Assembly: GCF_019393635.1 (NCBI RefSeq)
Contig: NC_057866.1
Span: 231,211,359 to 231,275,358, forward strand
DNA: 64,000 bases
Source of the DNA: Dromiciops gliroides
Lineage: Eukaryota > Chordata > Mammalia > Microbiotheria > Microbiotheriidae
Direction of reading: 5' to 3'
A program made the translations under genes and the position numbers. Under the pieces are notes generated by a model. The model saw nothing but the letters and a program-made list of their open reading frames with translations. It made no database searches and had not been told where the DNA came from. This document shows positions 1-10,400 of this stretch, piece by piece (position 1 is the stretch's first letter; every line of letters begins with the position of its first letter).

Positions 1-490
1 TAGTATTCTATCACAATCATATACAACTTGTTCAGCCCTTCCCCAATTGATGGATATCCCCTCACTTTCCAAATATTTGCCTAAAAGAATTGCTAACTAA
101 ACTAAAAGAGCTGCTATAAATATTTAATTTTATATTTAGGTCCTTTTCCTTTTTGTTTTTTATCTCTGGTATACAGACCTGGTAGAAGTATTGCTTGGTC
201 AAAGGGTATGAATGTTTTATAACCCCATTTGGGTATATTTTAAAATTACTCTCCAGAATGGTTGAATCAGTATATAACTTCACCAACATTTGTCATTTTC
301 CTTTTCTGTCAATCTGATAGGTGTGGGATGGTAGCTTACAGTTGTTTTAATTCGCAGTTCTCTAATCTGTAGTGATTTCGAGCATTTTTTTTAATTTGAC
401 TAGAGATAATTTTGAGTTCTTTGTCTGAAAACCACCTGTTCATATTCTTTGATCATTTATCAATTGAGGAATGGCTCTTATTTGCATAAA
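1..490 (-). mobile_element. L1 ORF2 3' end fragment (antisense)
   Basis: Read on the minus strand, this is the C-terminal part of LINE-1 ORF2 with many stops. A KDMNRWFSDKEL-like block comes first, then an IPFD-like block and the SINWG...EQV segment. The same segment recurs at 15400, 27200 and 39670. It runs off the left edge of the window. Confidence 0.75.
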
Positions 491-1165
491 TTTGACTCAT
501 TTTTATATTTATTTATTTGTTTGTTTGTTTATTTGAGAAACAAAGTCTTTTTACTCTCTTCTTTTACCCTGTCCATTCTCAAAAATGTTTTGCGTCTGAC
601 TTTTTCCTTCCCCAATCTTCCCCCTCTTCTATCAATGGCCTCCTGCCCACCCCATGCCCTTCTCCTCCTACTTTCCCTGTATGGTAAGATAGATTTCTAT
701 ACCCACCTGAGTATGTATGTTATTTCTTTTTTTAGCTAATTCTAATAAGAGTAGTATTCCAGAACCGCCCTGCCTTCCACTGCCCCTATCTTCCTCTACA
801 CTGTAAAAGCACTTTAATACCTCTTTTATGTCAGGTAATTTAGCCCATTCTACCTCTTCCTTTCCTCTTCTCCCAATGCATTCCTCTTTCTCACCCCTTA
901 ATTTTATTTTTTAAAATAATCATCTCATTATATTCAACTCACACCTGAGCCTTCTATCTATGTATACTTCTAAGTACCCTAAGAATGAGAAAGTTTTTAG
1001 GTGTTACAAATATTTTTCCTATGTAGAATTTGTAAACACTTTAGCCTTATTGAATCCCTTATGATTTCTATTTCCTCTTTACCTTTTTTTGTTTCTCACA
1101 AGTCTTGTATTTGAAAATTATATTTTCTATTCATCTCTGGTCTTTTTCATGAGGAATGTTTGAGA

Positions 1166-1319
1166 GAGGCAGCTAGGTGGTACAGTGGATAAAGCACCGG
1201 CCCTGGAGTCAGGAGGACCTGAGTTCAAATTTGGCTTCAGACACTTGACACTTACTAGCTATATGACCCTGGGAAAGTCGCTTAACCCCAATTGCCTCAC
1301 CAAAAAAAAAAGAAAAAAA
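1166..1319 (+). mobile_element. Marsupial tRNA/MIR-core SINE (WSINE1/SINE1 type)
   Basis: It has the full head (GCAGCTAGGTGGTACAGTGG), the core and an A-rich tail. The target duplication GGAATGTTTGA at 1153-1163 recurs at 1545-1555, beyond the next SINE, so two insertions are nested here. Confidence 0.9.
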
Positions 1320-1382
1320 TTATTCTAAGACAAAAAACTGTTTCCCCCCACTCCCCCCCAAAAAAGAAAGAAAAAAATATTT

Positions 1383-1544
1383 GGGGCAGCTAGGTGGTGC
1401 AATGGATAGAGCACCAGCCCTGGAGTCAGGAGGACCTGAGTTCAAATCCGGCCTCAGACACTTAACACTTACTAGCTGTGTGACCTTAGGCAAATCACTT
1501 AACCCCAGTTGCCTCACCAAAAAAGAAAAGAACAGAAAAGAAAA
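1383..1544 (+). mobile_element. Marsupial SINE (WSINE1/SINE1 type), second of a nested pair
   Basis: It is a full-length copy with an A/G-rich tail, sitting in the tail region of the SINE at 1166. The outer target duplication GGAATGTTTGA follows it at 1545-1555. Confidence 0.9.
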
Positions 1545-2370
1545 GGAATGTTTGAAAGTCCTCTATTTCGCCGAATGTCCATTTGCCCTCCTGAGGGATT
1601 ATACTCAGTTTTGTTGGGTAAGTGGCTATTGATTGTAATCACAGCTCTTTTGACCTCCAGAATATCATACTCTAAGCCCTCCTCTCCTTTAATGTAGAAA
1701 CTACTAAATCTTGTGTTATCCTGACTGTGGCTCCATGATATTTGAATTGTTTTCTTCTGGATGCTTACAATATTTTCTCCTTGACCTGGAAGCTCTGGAA
1801 TTTGGCTATTCCTGGGAGTTTTCATTTCAGGATGTCTTTTAGGAGGTGATTGGTGGATTCTTTTGATTTCTATTTTACTCTCTGGTTCTAGAGTATCAAA
1901 GCAGTTTTCCTTGATAATTTCTGAAAAGATGCTTTCTATTATTGATTTATCTTTTGATCATGGCTTTCAGGTAATCCAATACTTTTTCAATTATCTCTCC
2001 TGGATTTATTTTCCAAGTCACTTGTTTTTCCAGTGAGATATTTCACATATTCTTTTGATTTTGTTTTATTATTTCTTCATGTCTCATAAAGTCATTAGCT
2101 TCCACTCACCCAATTCTGATTTTGAAGGAATTATTTTCTTCCTTGAGCTTTTAGACCTCCTTTTCCATTTGGATAATTCTACTTTTTAAGAAGTTCTTTA
2201 CTTCAGTGAATTTTTGTACCTCTTTTTCCATTTGGTCAATTCTTCTTCTTAAGGCATTCCTCTCTTCAATGGATTTTTGTGCCTCTTTTACTATTTGGCC
2301 TATTTTATTATTTAAAGTGTTAGTTTCGTCATTATTTTTTGTGCCTTCTTTACCAAGCTGTTGACTCTTT

Positions 2371-2555
2371 TTTGTTGCTGTCCTTGTTGTTGCTTTTGGT
2401 TCCCTACCCCACCCCCCACCCCCCACAGGGCAATGAGGGTTAAGTGACTTGCTAAAGGTCACATAGTAAGTGTCCAGTGTCCGAGGCCAGGTTTAAACTC
2501 AGGTCCTTCTGAATCCAGGGACTGATGCTTTATCCACTGTGCCACCCAGCTTTCC
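2371..2555 (-). mobile_element. Marsupial SINE (WSINE1/SINE1 type)
   Basis: It is a diverged minus-strand copy. It is flanked by the 13-base duplication CTGTTGACTCTTT at 2358-2370 and 2556-2568. Its tail end is C-rich. It lies inside the antisense HAL1-like element. Confidence 0.88.
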
Positions 2556-3445
2556 CTGTTGACTCTTTCTTAATGCTTTTCTTACATCAGTCTCATTTCT
2601 CTTCCCAATTTTTCTTCTACCTTTTTTAGTTGATTTTTAAAATCTTTTATGAGCTTTCCCAGGATTACTTTTGTACCTGAGACCAATTTACATTGGTCTT
2701 TGAGGCATTGATTACTGTAGCTTTGACTCTGTTGACTTCTTCTGAGTTTCTGTTTTGATCTTCCCTGTCACTACAGTAACTTTCTAAGGTCAGGATATTT
2801 TTCTGCTTTTAGTTCATTTTTCCAGTCTATTTCTTGACTTTTCACTCTTGTTAAAGTGGAGTTCTACTTTTGGGATAGAGGGGACACTATCCCAAATTTT
2901 GGGTTTTTTCGTATTGCTGTTTTCAAAGATAATTCTAGGTACCTGTAAGTTTTCAGTTCTTCCAAGGTGGTATGATCTAGAAAAAGGTGTGCTTAATACT
3001 CTCTGGGCCTGTGCTTTGGTCTGTGAGTGACTACAAGTACTCTTTTCCACCCTGGAACTGTGACCCGGATCCTAGCTCCCTTCCTTACTCTGGGACTGAA
3101 ACCTGGATCCAGGTTTGGGCAGTGCAACAGTGTTCTGTCCCCAATGCCAGAAAAGGGACCCCTGTATTCTCCTTCTGACTGGTTATCTGACCTCCTTACC
3201 TTGTGTGGGTTGGAAGGTCCTGAAACCACCACTGCCACCACTGATTCAGTTGCCCTCAAGGCCTACTGCTGACTTTTTAGGATGCAGCGTGCTCTGAACT
3301 GCACTCTACTCACTCCAGTATAACAGACCTTTCCTGCTAACTTTCTGAGTTGTCTTGGAATGGAAAATTATTTAACCCTATCCTTTTCTGTGTTCTACCA
3401 CTCCTGCCTTTGTTTTGAGGCATTATTTAAAGTTGGAGGGGTTTT

Positions 3446-3792
3446 TCAATACCAATGAAGTTTCATATAAAGGTAACTGTCATGTCCCTAGTTACATAAC
3501 AAGAAAAAAACCCTGGAATTTGTTTACAAAAACATGATGTGAAAATCTTTGAGTATAAAGGTATAAGAAAGAACTATTGAGGTCCTGGTAAGACGGCGAT
3601 TTCTTTTGAGCCTTAACCAAAAAATGTGATGAAATATCAGCTTTATGACTTTTTTTTTGCATGATGCCTGATATTTCAAATGTGGCAAATTTTCTAGTTG
3701 CAATATTTGCTTAGCTATGTGACCTGAAAAGAGTGGTAACATGCCAGAAATTATGTGCTGCTTAATTATCTGTTTTTCATTTTACCATTTAG
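3446..3792. other. INTS12 intron end, no identified repeat
   Basis: This is AT-rich unique-looking sequence leading to the acceptor at 3792. No gene or clear repeat is seen. Confidence 0.5.
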
Positions 3793-3945
3793 GAAGTGGA
3801 ACCTCCCAAAGTATCAAGTGCTAAAGCAATTTCCATTAAACAGGAGCCCAAAACTGCTTCCAGTCTTCCTTCTGGTAATAATAATGGCAAGCCTGCCACA
3901 ACCGAAAAGGTGAAGAAAGAAGTTGAAAAGAGGCCTGCTGATAAA
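3793..3945 (+). CDS. INTS12: INTS12 coding exon (residues ~53-103)
   Basis: The exon has 153 bases, phase 0 at both ends, and encodes 51 residues beginning [10 protein letters not shown] and ending KRPADK. The acceptor is a T-rich run ending TTTAG and the donor is GTAAGA. The stretch is rich in Lys, Glu and Ser and holds an ISIKQEPK motif that fits a SUMO-acceptor pattern (inference). The preceding exon with the start codon is outside the window. Confidence 0.95.
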
Positions 3946-6900
3946 GTAAGATTTTTTGTTTTGTTTTGTTAACTAAGTATGGGAATTAGAGTTATATCAC
4001 TTACCTCTTTTATACATCTTTTGTACCTCTAATTCACAGTACAGGCACAAAGTTAAGTAGTCAAATGACTCTTGATTGAGATGTTGAGATTATGATTAAA
4101 GAGCACAGTTTTAGAATTTTGTTATTCAAGGATTTTACCTTCACCAACAAATATTTGAGCTCTAGGAGATATTAAGATTAAAGAGTAGAATTTAAATATT
4201 GAGAAGCAGTGCAGCTTAGATAAAGGGCTAGCCTTAGAGTCAGGAAGATTTTGCTTCACGCTCTGGGGGCAAACTACTTAATCCCTTAGACAACTATAAG
4301 AATATAAGTTACAGTCTGCATTGAGAGAGGTATTTTCTTCAGTAGAAACTCTTTACTCTGATAAAATTACAGATGCAACCTCTCCTCCTCCCCACCCCCA
4401 CCCCCACCCCGACCCAAGGAACAACAACAAAAAAATGTTTCAGATGCTATTCCTGAACTCAGATGGTACTTACTGTCTTAGAGAGGGAAGATTGATGCAT
4501 ACACAGTCATACATGTATTGACATACAAAGCTGTGCGCACAGTGATGTCCATTTATAACATACACTGTATCATCATGGCTCAGCTAAAGTGTTGTTCCTT
4601 CAGTATCATTACCTTGGAACTTAATTGCTTTTAGAACCTGCAGTGTGTGCTCTTGAGTATCCTCAAGTATAACAGAGCTTTGTCCTTTCATTACCCAGAT
4701 TATCAAGTACCTACTGTGAGCTAAGCTCTGGGGCTACAAAAATAAACCCTAACCCAAACCCAGTCTCACAGAACTTACAGTGTAATAGGAGGGATAAGAC
4801 ATGTATATCAATAAAGATGATAGAGCAGAAGGATGCTTCAGCAAAGTGCTATTAGAAACAGAGGGAGAGATCCCTTTCATCTGGGGAGATCAGAGAAGGC
4901 CCCTAAACTAGGCATGGAATGAAGAGCAGAATTTTGGAAGACAGATGTGGAAAGGGTATATTACTGGCTCTAGTGATAGGCAAGGGGAATGCACAGTTAT
5001 AGGACAAGATTAGACTCACTAAGATTAAGGGATCCTCCTTTGATTACTTCTCTAATGTTTTGTTCATTATTCCATAAGCCTCACAAGAAGATTGGTCTCC
5101 TTACTTTGTAGTCACACCATGTAAATGACCTCACCACGTAAAATCCAAAACCATAAGGTGGTCCTAAGCTCCATGATTTGATCTGTACTAAGACCGTGAG
5201 AGAAGTGATAAAAGGTACCATGAGGGGTCCTCAGAGTGAGCTTGAAGTCGAGTAAAATTAGTCACAAAATATCTATTAGAGGGAACCTAGTTCCAAGCAA
5301 GAATTCCTTCTACATAACACCTGACAAGTGGTCATCCAGTCTTTTCTTTGAAAACTCCAAGGAAAAGAAACCTACTGTATCCTGAGGTATCACATTCCAC
5401 TATTTCCTGATATCAAGTCGAAATCTCAGTTGATCTTAGTTTGCCTTCTGGGGACAAGTCAAACAAGTCTAATTCCTGTTCTGTATGACAACCCAATATA
5501 TGAAAAAGGTTGTTATGCCCCCCTAAGTCTTTTCTTTTCCAGGGCAAACATCCCCAGTTCCTTCAGATAATAAAATCTCAAGGTCCTTTACCATCCTGGA
5601 CATTTTATTCTAAATACTCTCAATCTTATCAACATCCCATTTCAAATGTGTCAGTAGTTATAAAGGTCATCAAGAGAAGGTGGCAAATAGCATTAGATGT
5701 GGAAAACTGCAGGAACTTTGCATTTGACTCAGGATAGATTTTTTTTTTTTTTTGCGGGGCAGTTGGGGTTAAGTGACTTGCCCAGGGTCACACAGCTAGT
5801 AAGTCTTAAGTGTCTGAGGCCGGATTTGAACTCAGGTACTCCTGACTCCAGGGCCGGTGCTCTATCCACTGCGCCATCTAGTTGCCCTAGGATAGCTTTT
5901 TGATAAGGACAGAAGCTGTCCATCTATGCCAAGACAAGATTTAAGGATGAAGAGCTTATATAGATTAACTTAATTAAGATGAAGTGTTGGTAGCAATTAA
6001 CTAATTGCCAAGAAAGATTAAGAAGGAGTCATGGAATTTTTTGGATTGGAAAGAACATCACTGGCTACCTAGTCAAACACATAATCTAAAAAATAATTCC
6101 CGGGGGCGGCTAGGTGGCGCAGTGGACAAAGCACCGGCCCTGGAGTCAGGAGTACCTGAGTTCAAATCCGGCCTCGGACACTTGACACTTACTAGCTGTG
6201 TGACCCTGGGCAAGTCACTTAACCCCCATTGCCCCGCAAAAAACAAAACAAACAAACAAACAAAAAAAAATAATTCCCCCTTCCTCCCCCCACAGACATG
6301 ACTGACAAGTGGTCATCCAACTCTTACTTGAAGATCTTCATTGCAGGGGAACCTACCATCTCTCAAGGCACCCATTCCACTTTTGGATTGCTCTCGTTTT
6401 TATTTGTTTGTTTGTTTTCTTTTTTTAGTGAGGCAATTAAGGTTAAGTGACTTGCCCAGGGTCACACAGCTAATACCTGTTAAGTGTCTGAGGCTGGATT
6501 TGAACTCAGGTCCTCCTGACTCCAGGGCTGGTACTCTATCCACTGTGCCCCCTAGCTGCCCCTGGATTGCTCTAATTTTTAGGAAGGTTTTTTTAGACAT
6601 AAAGCCTAAATTGTTTTTTCATACCTTCTACCCACTGTGCCTGGTTTGGCACTCTGAAACCAAACAGAAAAAATTCTAGTCTCTCTTCTGAAGGACGGTC
6701 CTTCAAATATTTAAACATAACTGTTATGTCTCCCCTGAGGCTTCTCTTCCCCATGCTAAAACATTCCTTGTGGCTCTTCATAGTTGTCAGTGCACTCTTC
6801 TTGATGTTTTCCAATTTATCAGTGTCCTTCCTAAATTATAGCAAAAGGAGAACAGTGGAAATTGTAAATAACTAAATATGAAGTCATTTATTGAGTGGAA

Positions 6901-7360
6901 GTTATAAAGGTGGCACCTCAGCAGGGAGGGGAGGGATTTTGTTAGTAATACTTAGCAGCCAATTCTCTTGCCATAGAGGAAACCAAGAAAACATGGAGAC
7001 TTCATTAGTCAGATGGGAAGCAAATTCAAAGGATGAAAAGGTACAGTTAGAAAATAGAGCCCTTGTAATGCCCACTGGTCTCTAGAAACACAGGTACAAA
7101 AGAAGCACACTAAATACTGTGATTTTACAAAATTTTCTCCTTAGTGATTTTTAACTAATTGAAAAAACCTACTTTTAAACTTCCCAAGATTTCATTTTTG
7201 CCAGCTAATATGATTAGATATATAAAGCACTATCGGGGCCAGCTACTCTTATTTTTTCAATTTTTATATGTATTTTCATCTTTGTTATGTTTTTTAGTAT
7301 TTTATAATTACTTCTGCCACAATTACTTGCTGATCAGAACACTAATGTCTTTTGCTTTTC

Positions 7361-7402
<42 letters not shown>

Positions 7403-10400
7403 TGGTGTTTACACATGTGTTCTTTTTAATAGATGAAGGCTGATACCAGTGAGGGAAGTGATGTTCCAAAGAAACCCAGATTAGAGAAACAAGAGTCTCG
7501 TTCTTCTCCCATCACAGTCCAAACCAGCAAGGACTTGGCTATGCCTGATCTCTCCAGTTTTGATGAGACCAGTGCTGATGACTTTGCCATGGAAATGGGA
7601 TTGGCTTGCGTTGTTTGTAGGTAAGTGGCACCTTGCCAGAGAGAGACAGACAGACAGAGGCAGAGAGACATAGAGAGAGAAAGATGAGGGGAAGGAAAAA
7701 TAACCTCAGATTATTTTATGCCTATGTGAACTCCATATCCTGCACTGGAAATCAGCTGCTAAATATTATGGTGTTATTTTACTCTCTTGATGACTTCTTT
7801 GATCCCTGGTTATGCATTATGGCTCAGTGGAAAGATGAATGGACTAAGACCCAGGGGGGCTGGTAGTGGCTCTGTGAGCAAAGGTAAATCATTCAAGCTG
7901 TGCTTCATTTTCCTCTTCTCTAAAATGCAGAAATTCCTGCTTATTCTTTCTACCTCCCAGGGTTCTCACTACTTCCCAAAAAGCGTTTTAAAGCACTATA
8001 TGGGGGAAGCTAAGTGGTGCAGTGGATAGCCCTGGATTCAGGAAGACCGGAGTTCAAATTTAAAAAAAAAAAGCACTACATAGCTTCTGTATTATTTCTA
8101 AGGTTCCTTTCTAACTCTACTAGCATGTAAATCTGAGAGCCCACTTCTAATATTGAAGTTGTTATAGACTTGTAGCCTGCAAGGGAAGCAATCCATGCTT
8201 TTTCTGCTTATTAAGTTAGATTTCTTCAACAAACATGGTTGTTTCCATTCTTCCTATTTTTCTTTTAGAAGGATGTGGTATTTTTTATGTCATAGCTGAA
8301 TTATTAAATTAAATTTGTCATTCCTTCAATATAAAATACTTGAGCCACATAACTTTTTAAGGAAGCTGTTAAATTATAAGAAGAGGAATAATTTAAAGTG
8401 TTACAAAATAACCCAGGTAATATTTAAGACATTTTAGATAATTTATATACAAAGGTAGCTGTACCAATTATTTTTTTACCTGATTTTTGTCACTTAAATT
8501 TAAAGTGTGTGAGTGACAAATTACTGTAATCAGGTGAGTTTCTTTAGAATGGGTGAGTTTCTTTAGAACAAAGCTCTTACAGTTCCTTATAGCCCCTAGT
8601 ATCTGTCCAACAATAGACACTTGTTGATTGTTTTTTGTCATTTGGGTTGTTTGATCATTTTGGAATTCCTTTCTGGACTCTGAGTGATCATCATTGTGAC
8701 TTTCAGAGAGCAGACTAATGTGCTAGAATAATAACAATAAATCTTATTCATATGAACATTGGTATCTATAGAGAACATCCCTCACAACAACCCTTTTAAG
8801 AAATGTAGTATCAGCATTATTATCTCCATTTTACAGAAAAGGAAACTGAGGCTTCAAGCGGTTAAGGGACATGTTTATGGTTGCACAACTAACAAGTGTC
8901 TGATGTGAGATTTGAACTCGGGTCTATTTGCAACAGATCCATCTCCAGCTCTAGGACCCTTTCCACTATACTTTGCTGCCTAAGTACTTCATTAATTGTT
9001 TTTACCCATATTCATTCTTTTCTTTTAGCATAAACTAAGCCCTATTATAAGGTTACTGCTCAAGTTAACTAATGTGCTCATTTTATAAATGAGAAAATAA
9101 AAGCGAAAATGATTTGCCTAAAGTCTGTATATGTCAGTGCTGAGTAGGGGGGAAAAATCCAGGAATGTGATACCTATGGCTGAGACAATCCATACTGCTA
9201 TAAGATAATATTGGCTGATTACCATTACTGAAGAATATAACATTAATTGAACTTCTAGATTATGATGCTGTCACCTTAATTCTTTAGATAAGGAAGGAAA
9301 ATAGAGGTTGATTGGAATATATATATATATATATATATATATTGATTTAGGCCCAAAGGATTTATTGATGAAAAGTATTTAAAATAATCTTGTTACCTAA
9401 AGAAAATGATGTGGGCATTTTAGTTTAAATTTGTGTATTTTGAAGGTCTGTCCTTTTTAAAGTTTAGAGAAATTCTAAATATTTAAGCAGTGTATCTTAT
9501 GGATTCTGGCAAACATAAGAGCTTATTTTAATATAAATTATTCAGTTTGTATTTTTAAACCTTAAATATCTAATTTTAGCTTCTAGTAGAGATTTTTCTT
9601 TAGAAAGTATCTTCAAGTGTGAAGATCCTTTTATTTTAGATAAAATGCCACTTTGAAAAGTGAATTGGGTTGAGAAAGCATTTAATGCAACCCAAAATGT
9701 GTATATATGTGTGTGTCTATATACATATAATTTCAAATCTGAAATATTTAGTTTAAAATATATATTCATAAAATTTCAATAAAACCATCTGGGCAATTTC
9801 TTCTGTCTTCATTTTCTTATTAAGTAAAGAAATAAGGCTTTACCTTCCCCACCCATCCACAAACATAGTTGCCATGGTTACCTAGATACCTGGTCCTCAG
9901 GGATATGTACAAAAGCCGCTTAGCAATTAAATAGCCTGATTTGTCATCTGAAAAGAGAAATCATTTGGAAAATGCTATTTGGCTAATTCATAGACGTACA
10001 TCCACTTACAGGCATATCACTAATTTTTCATTTATACCAAGTGACTCTTTTCACCAGAGACCTAAATAAATTAAAGAAATGAAGTCTTCATCATAAGCTG
10101 CCTTGTTTTCTGAAAGTCAAGACTATGACTAATGCCTTCTCTGTAATTGCATGATTTTTAAAATCATATCTTAAATTCTATGCACATCTCCCTATAAAAT
10201 GGATAGTGTTATTATTTCTTTTCCTTTTGTCTAACTTTTAAATTTCCATAGTAATCTTAATGAATTGGCATTCACAGTTTGCTTAGGGTACTAAGCATTT
10301 CTCAGTTTTCATTCTCTTGCCTAATTTGGCATTATATTTACACATGACTGTCATTTTGAAATCTTGAAATATTTACAATTTTTAATAGCACCCAGCGTTA

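Larger units (their letters stand above)
540..3445 (-). mobile_element. HAL1-like (L1 ORF1-only) element, antisense, broken
   Basis: On the minus strand a GC-richer leader (about 3445-2800) is followed by an L1 ORF1-type coiled coil at 2780-2130. Its repeats read like RRRIDQMEKEVQKFTEVKNF. The ORF1 C-terminal part follows (1825-1560), then a noncoding tail to about 540. No reverse transcriptase reading frame lies between ORF1 and the tail. The same order is seen in the + strand element at 18681-21025. SINEs interrupt it at 1166-1545 and 2371-2555. Confidence 0.6.
3946..7432. other. INTS12: INTS12 intron between exons 3793 and 7433
   Basis: It holds a degraded MIR-like piece (~4194-4290), an antisense L2 fragment (4695-4985), antisense CR1/L3 pieces (5270-5660, 6575-6850), three SINEs (5742, 6104, 6395) and a (TG)18 tract before the acceptor. 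The rest is unique-looking. Confidence 0.8.
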
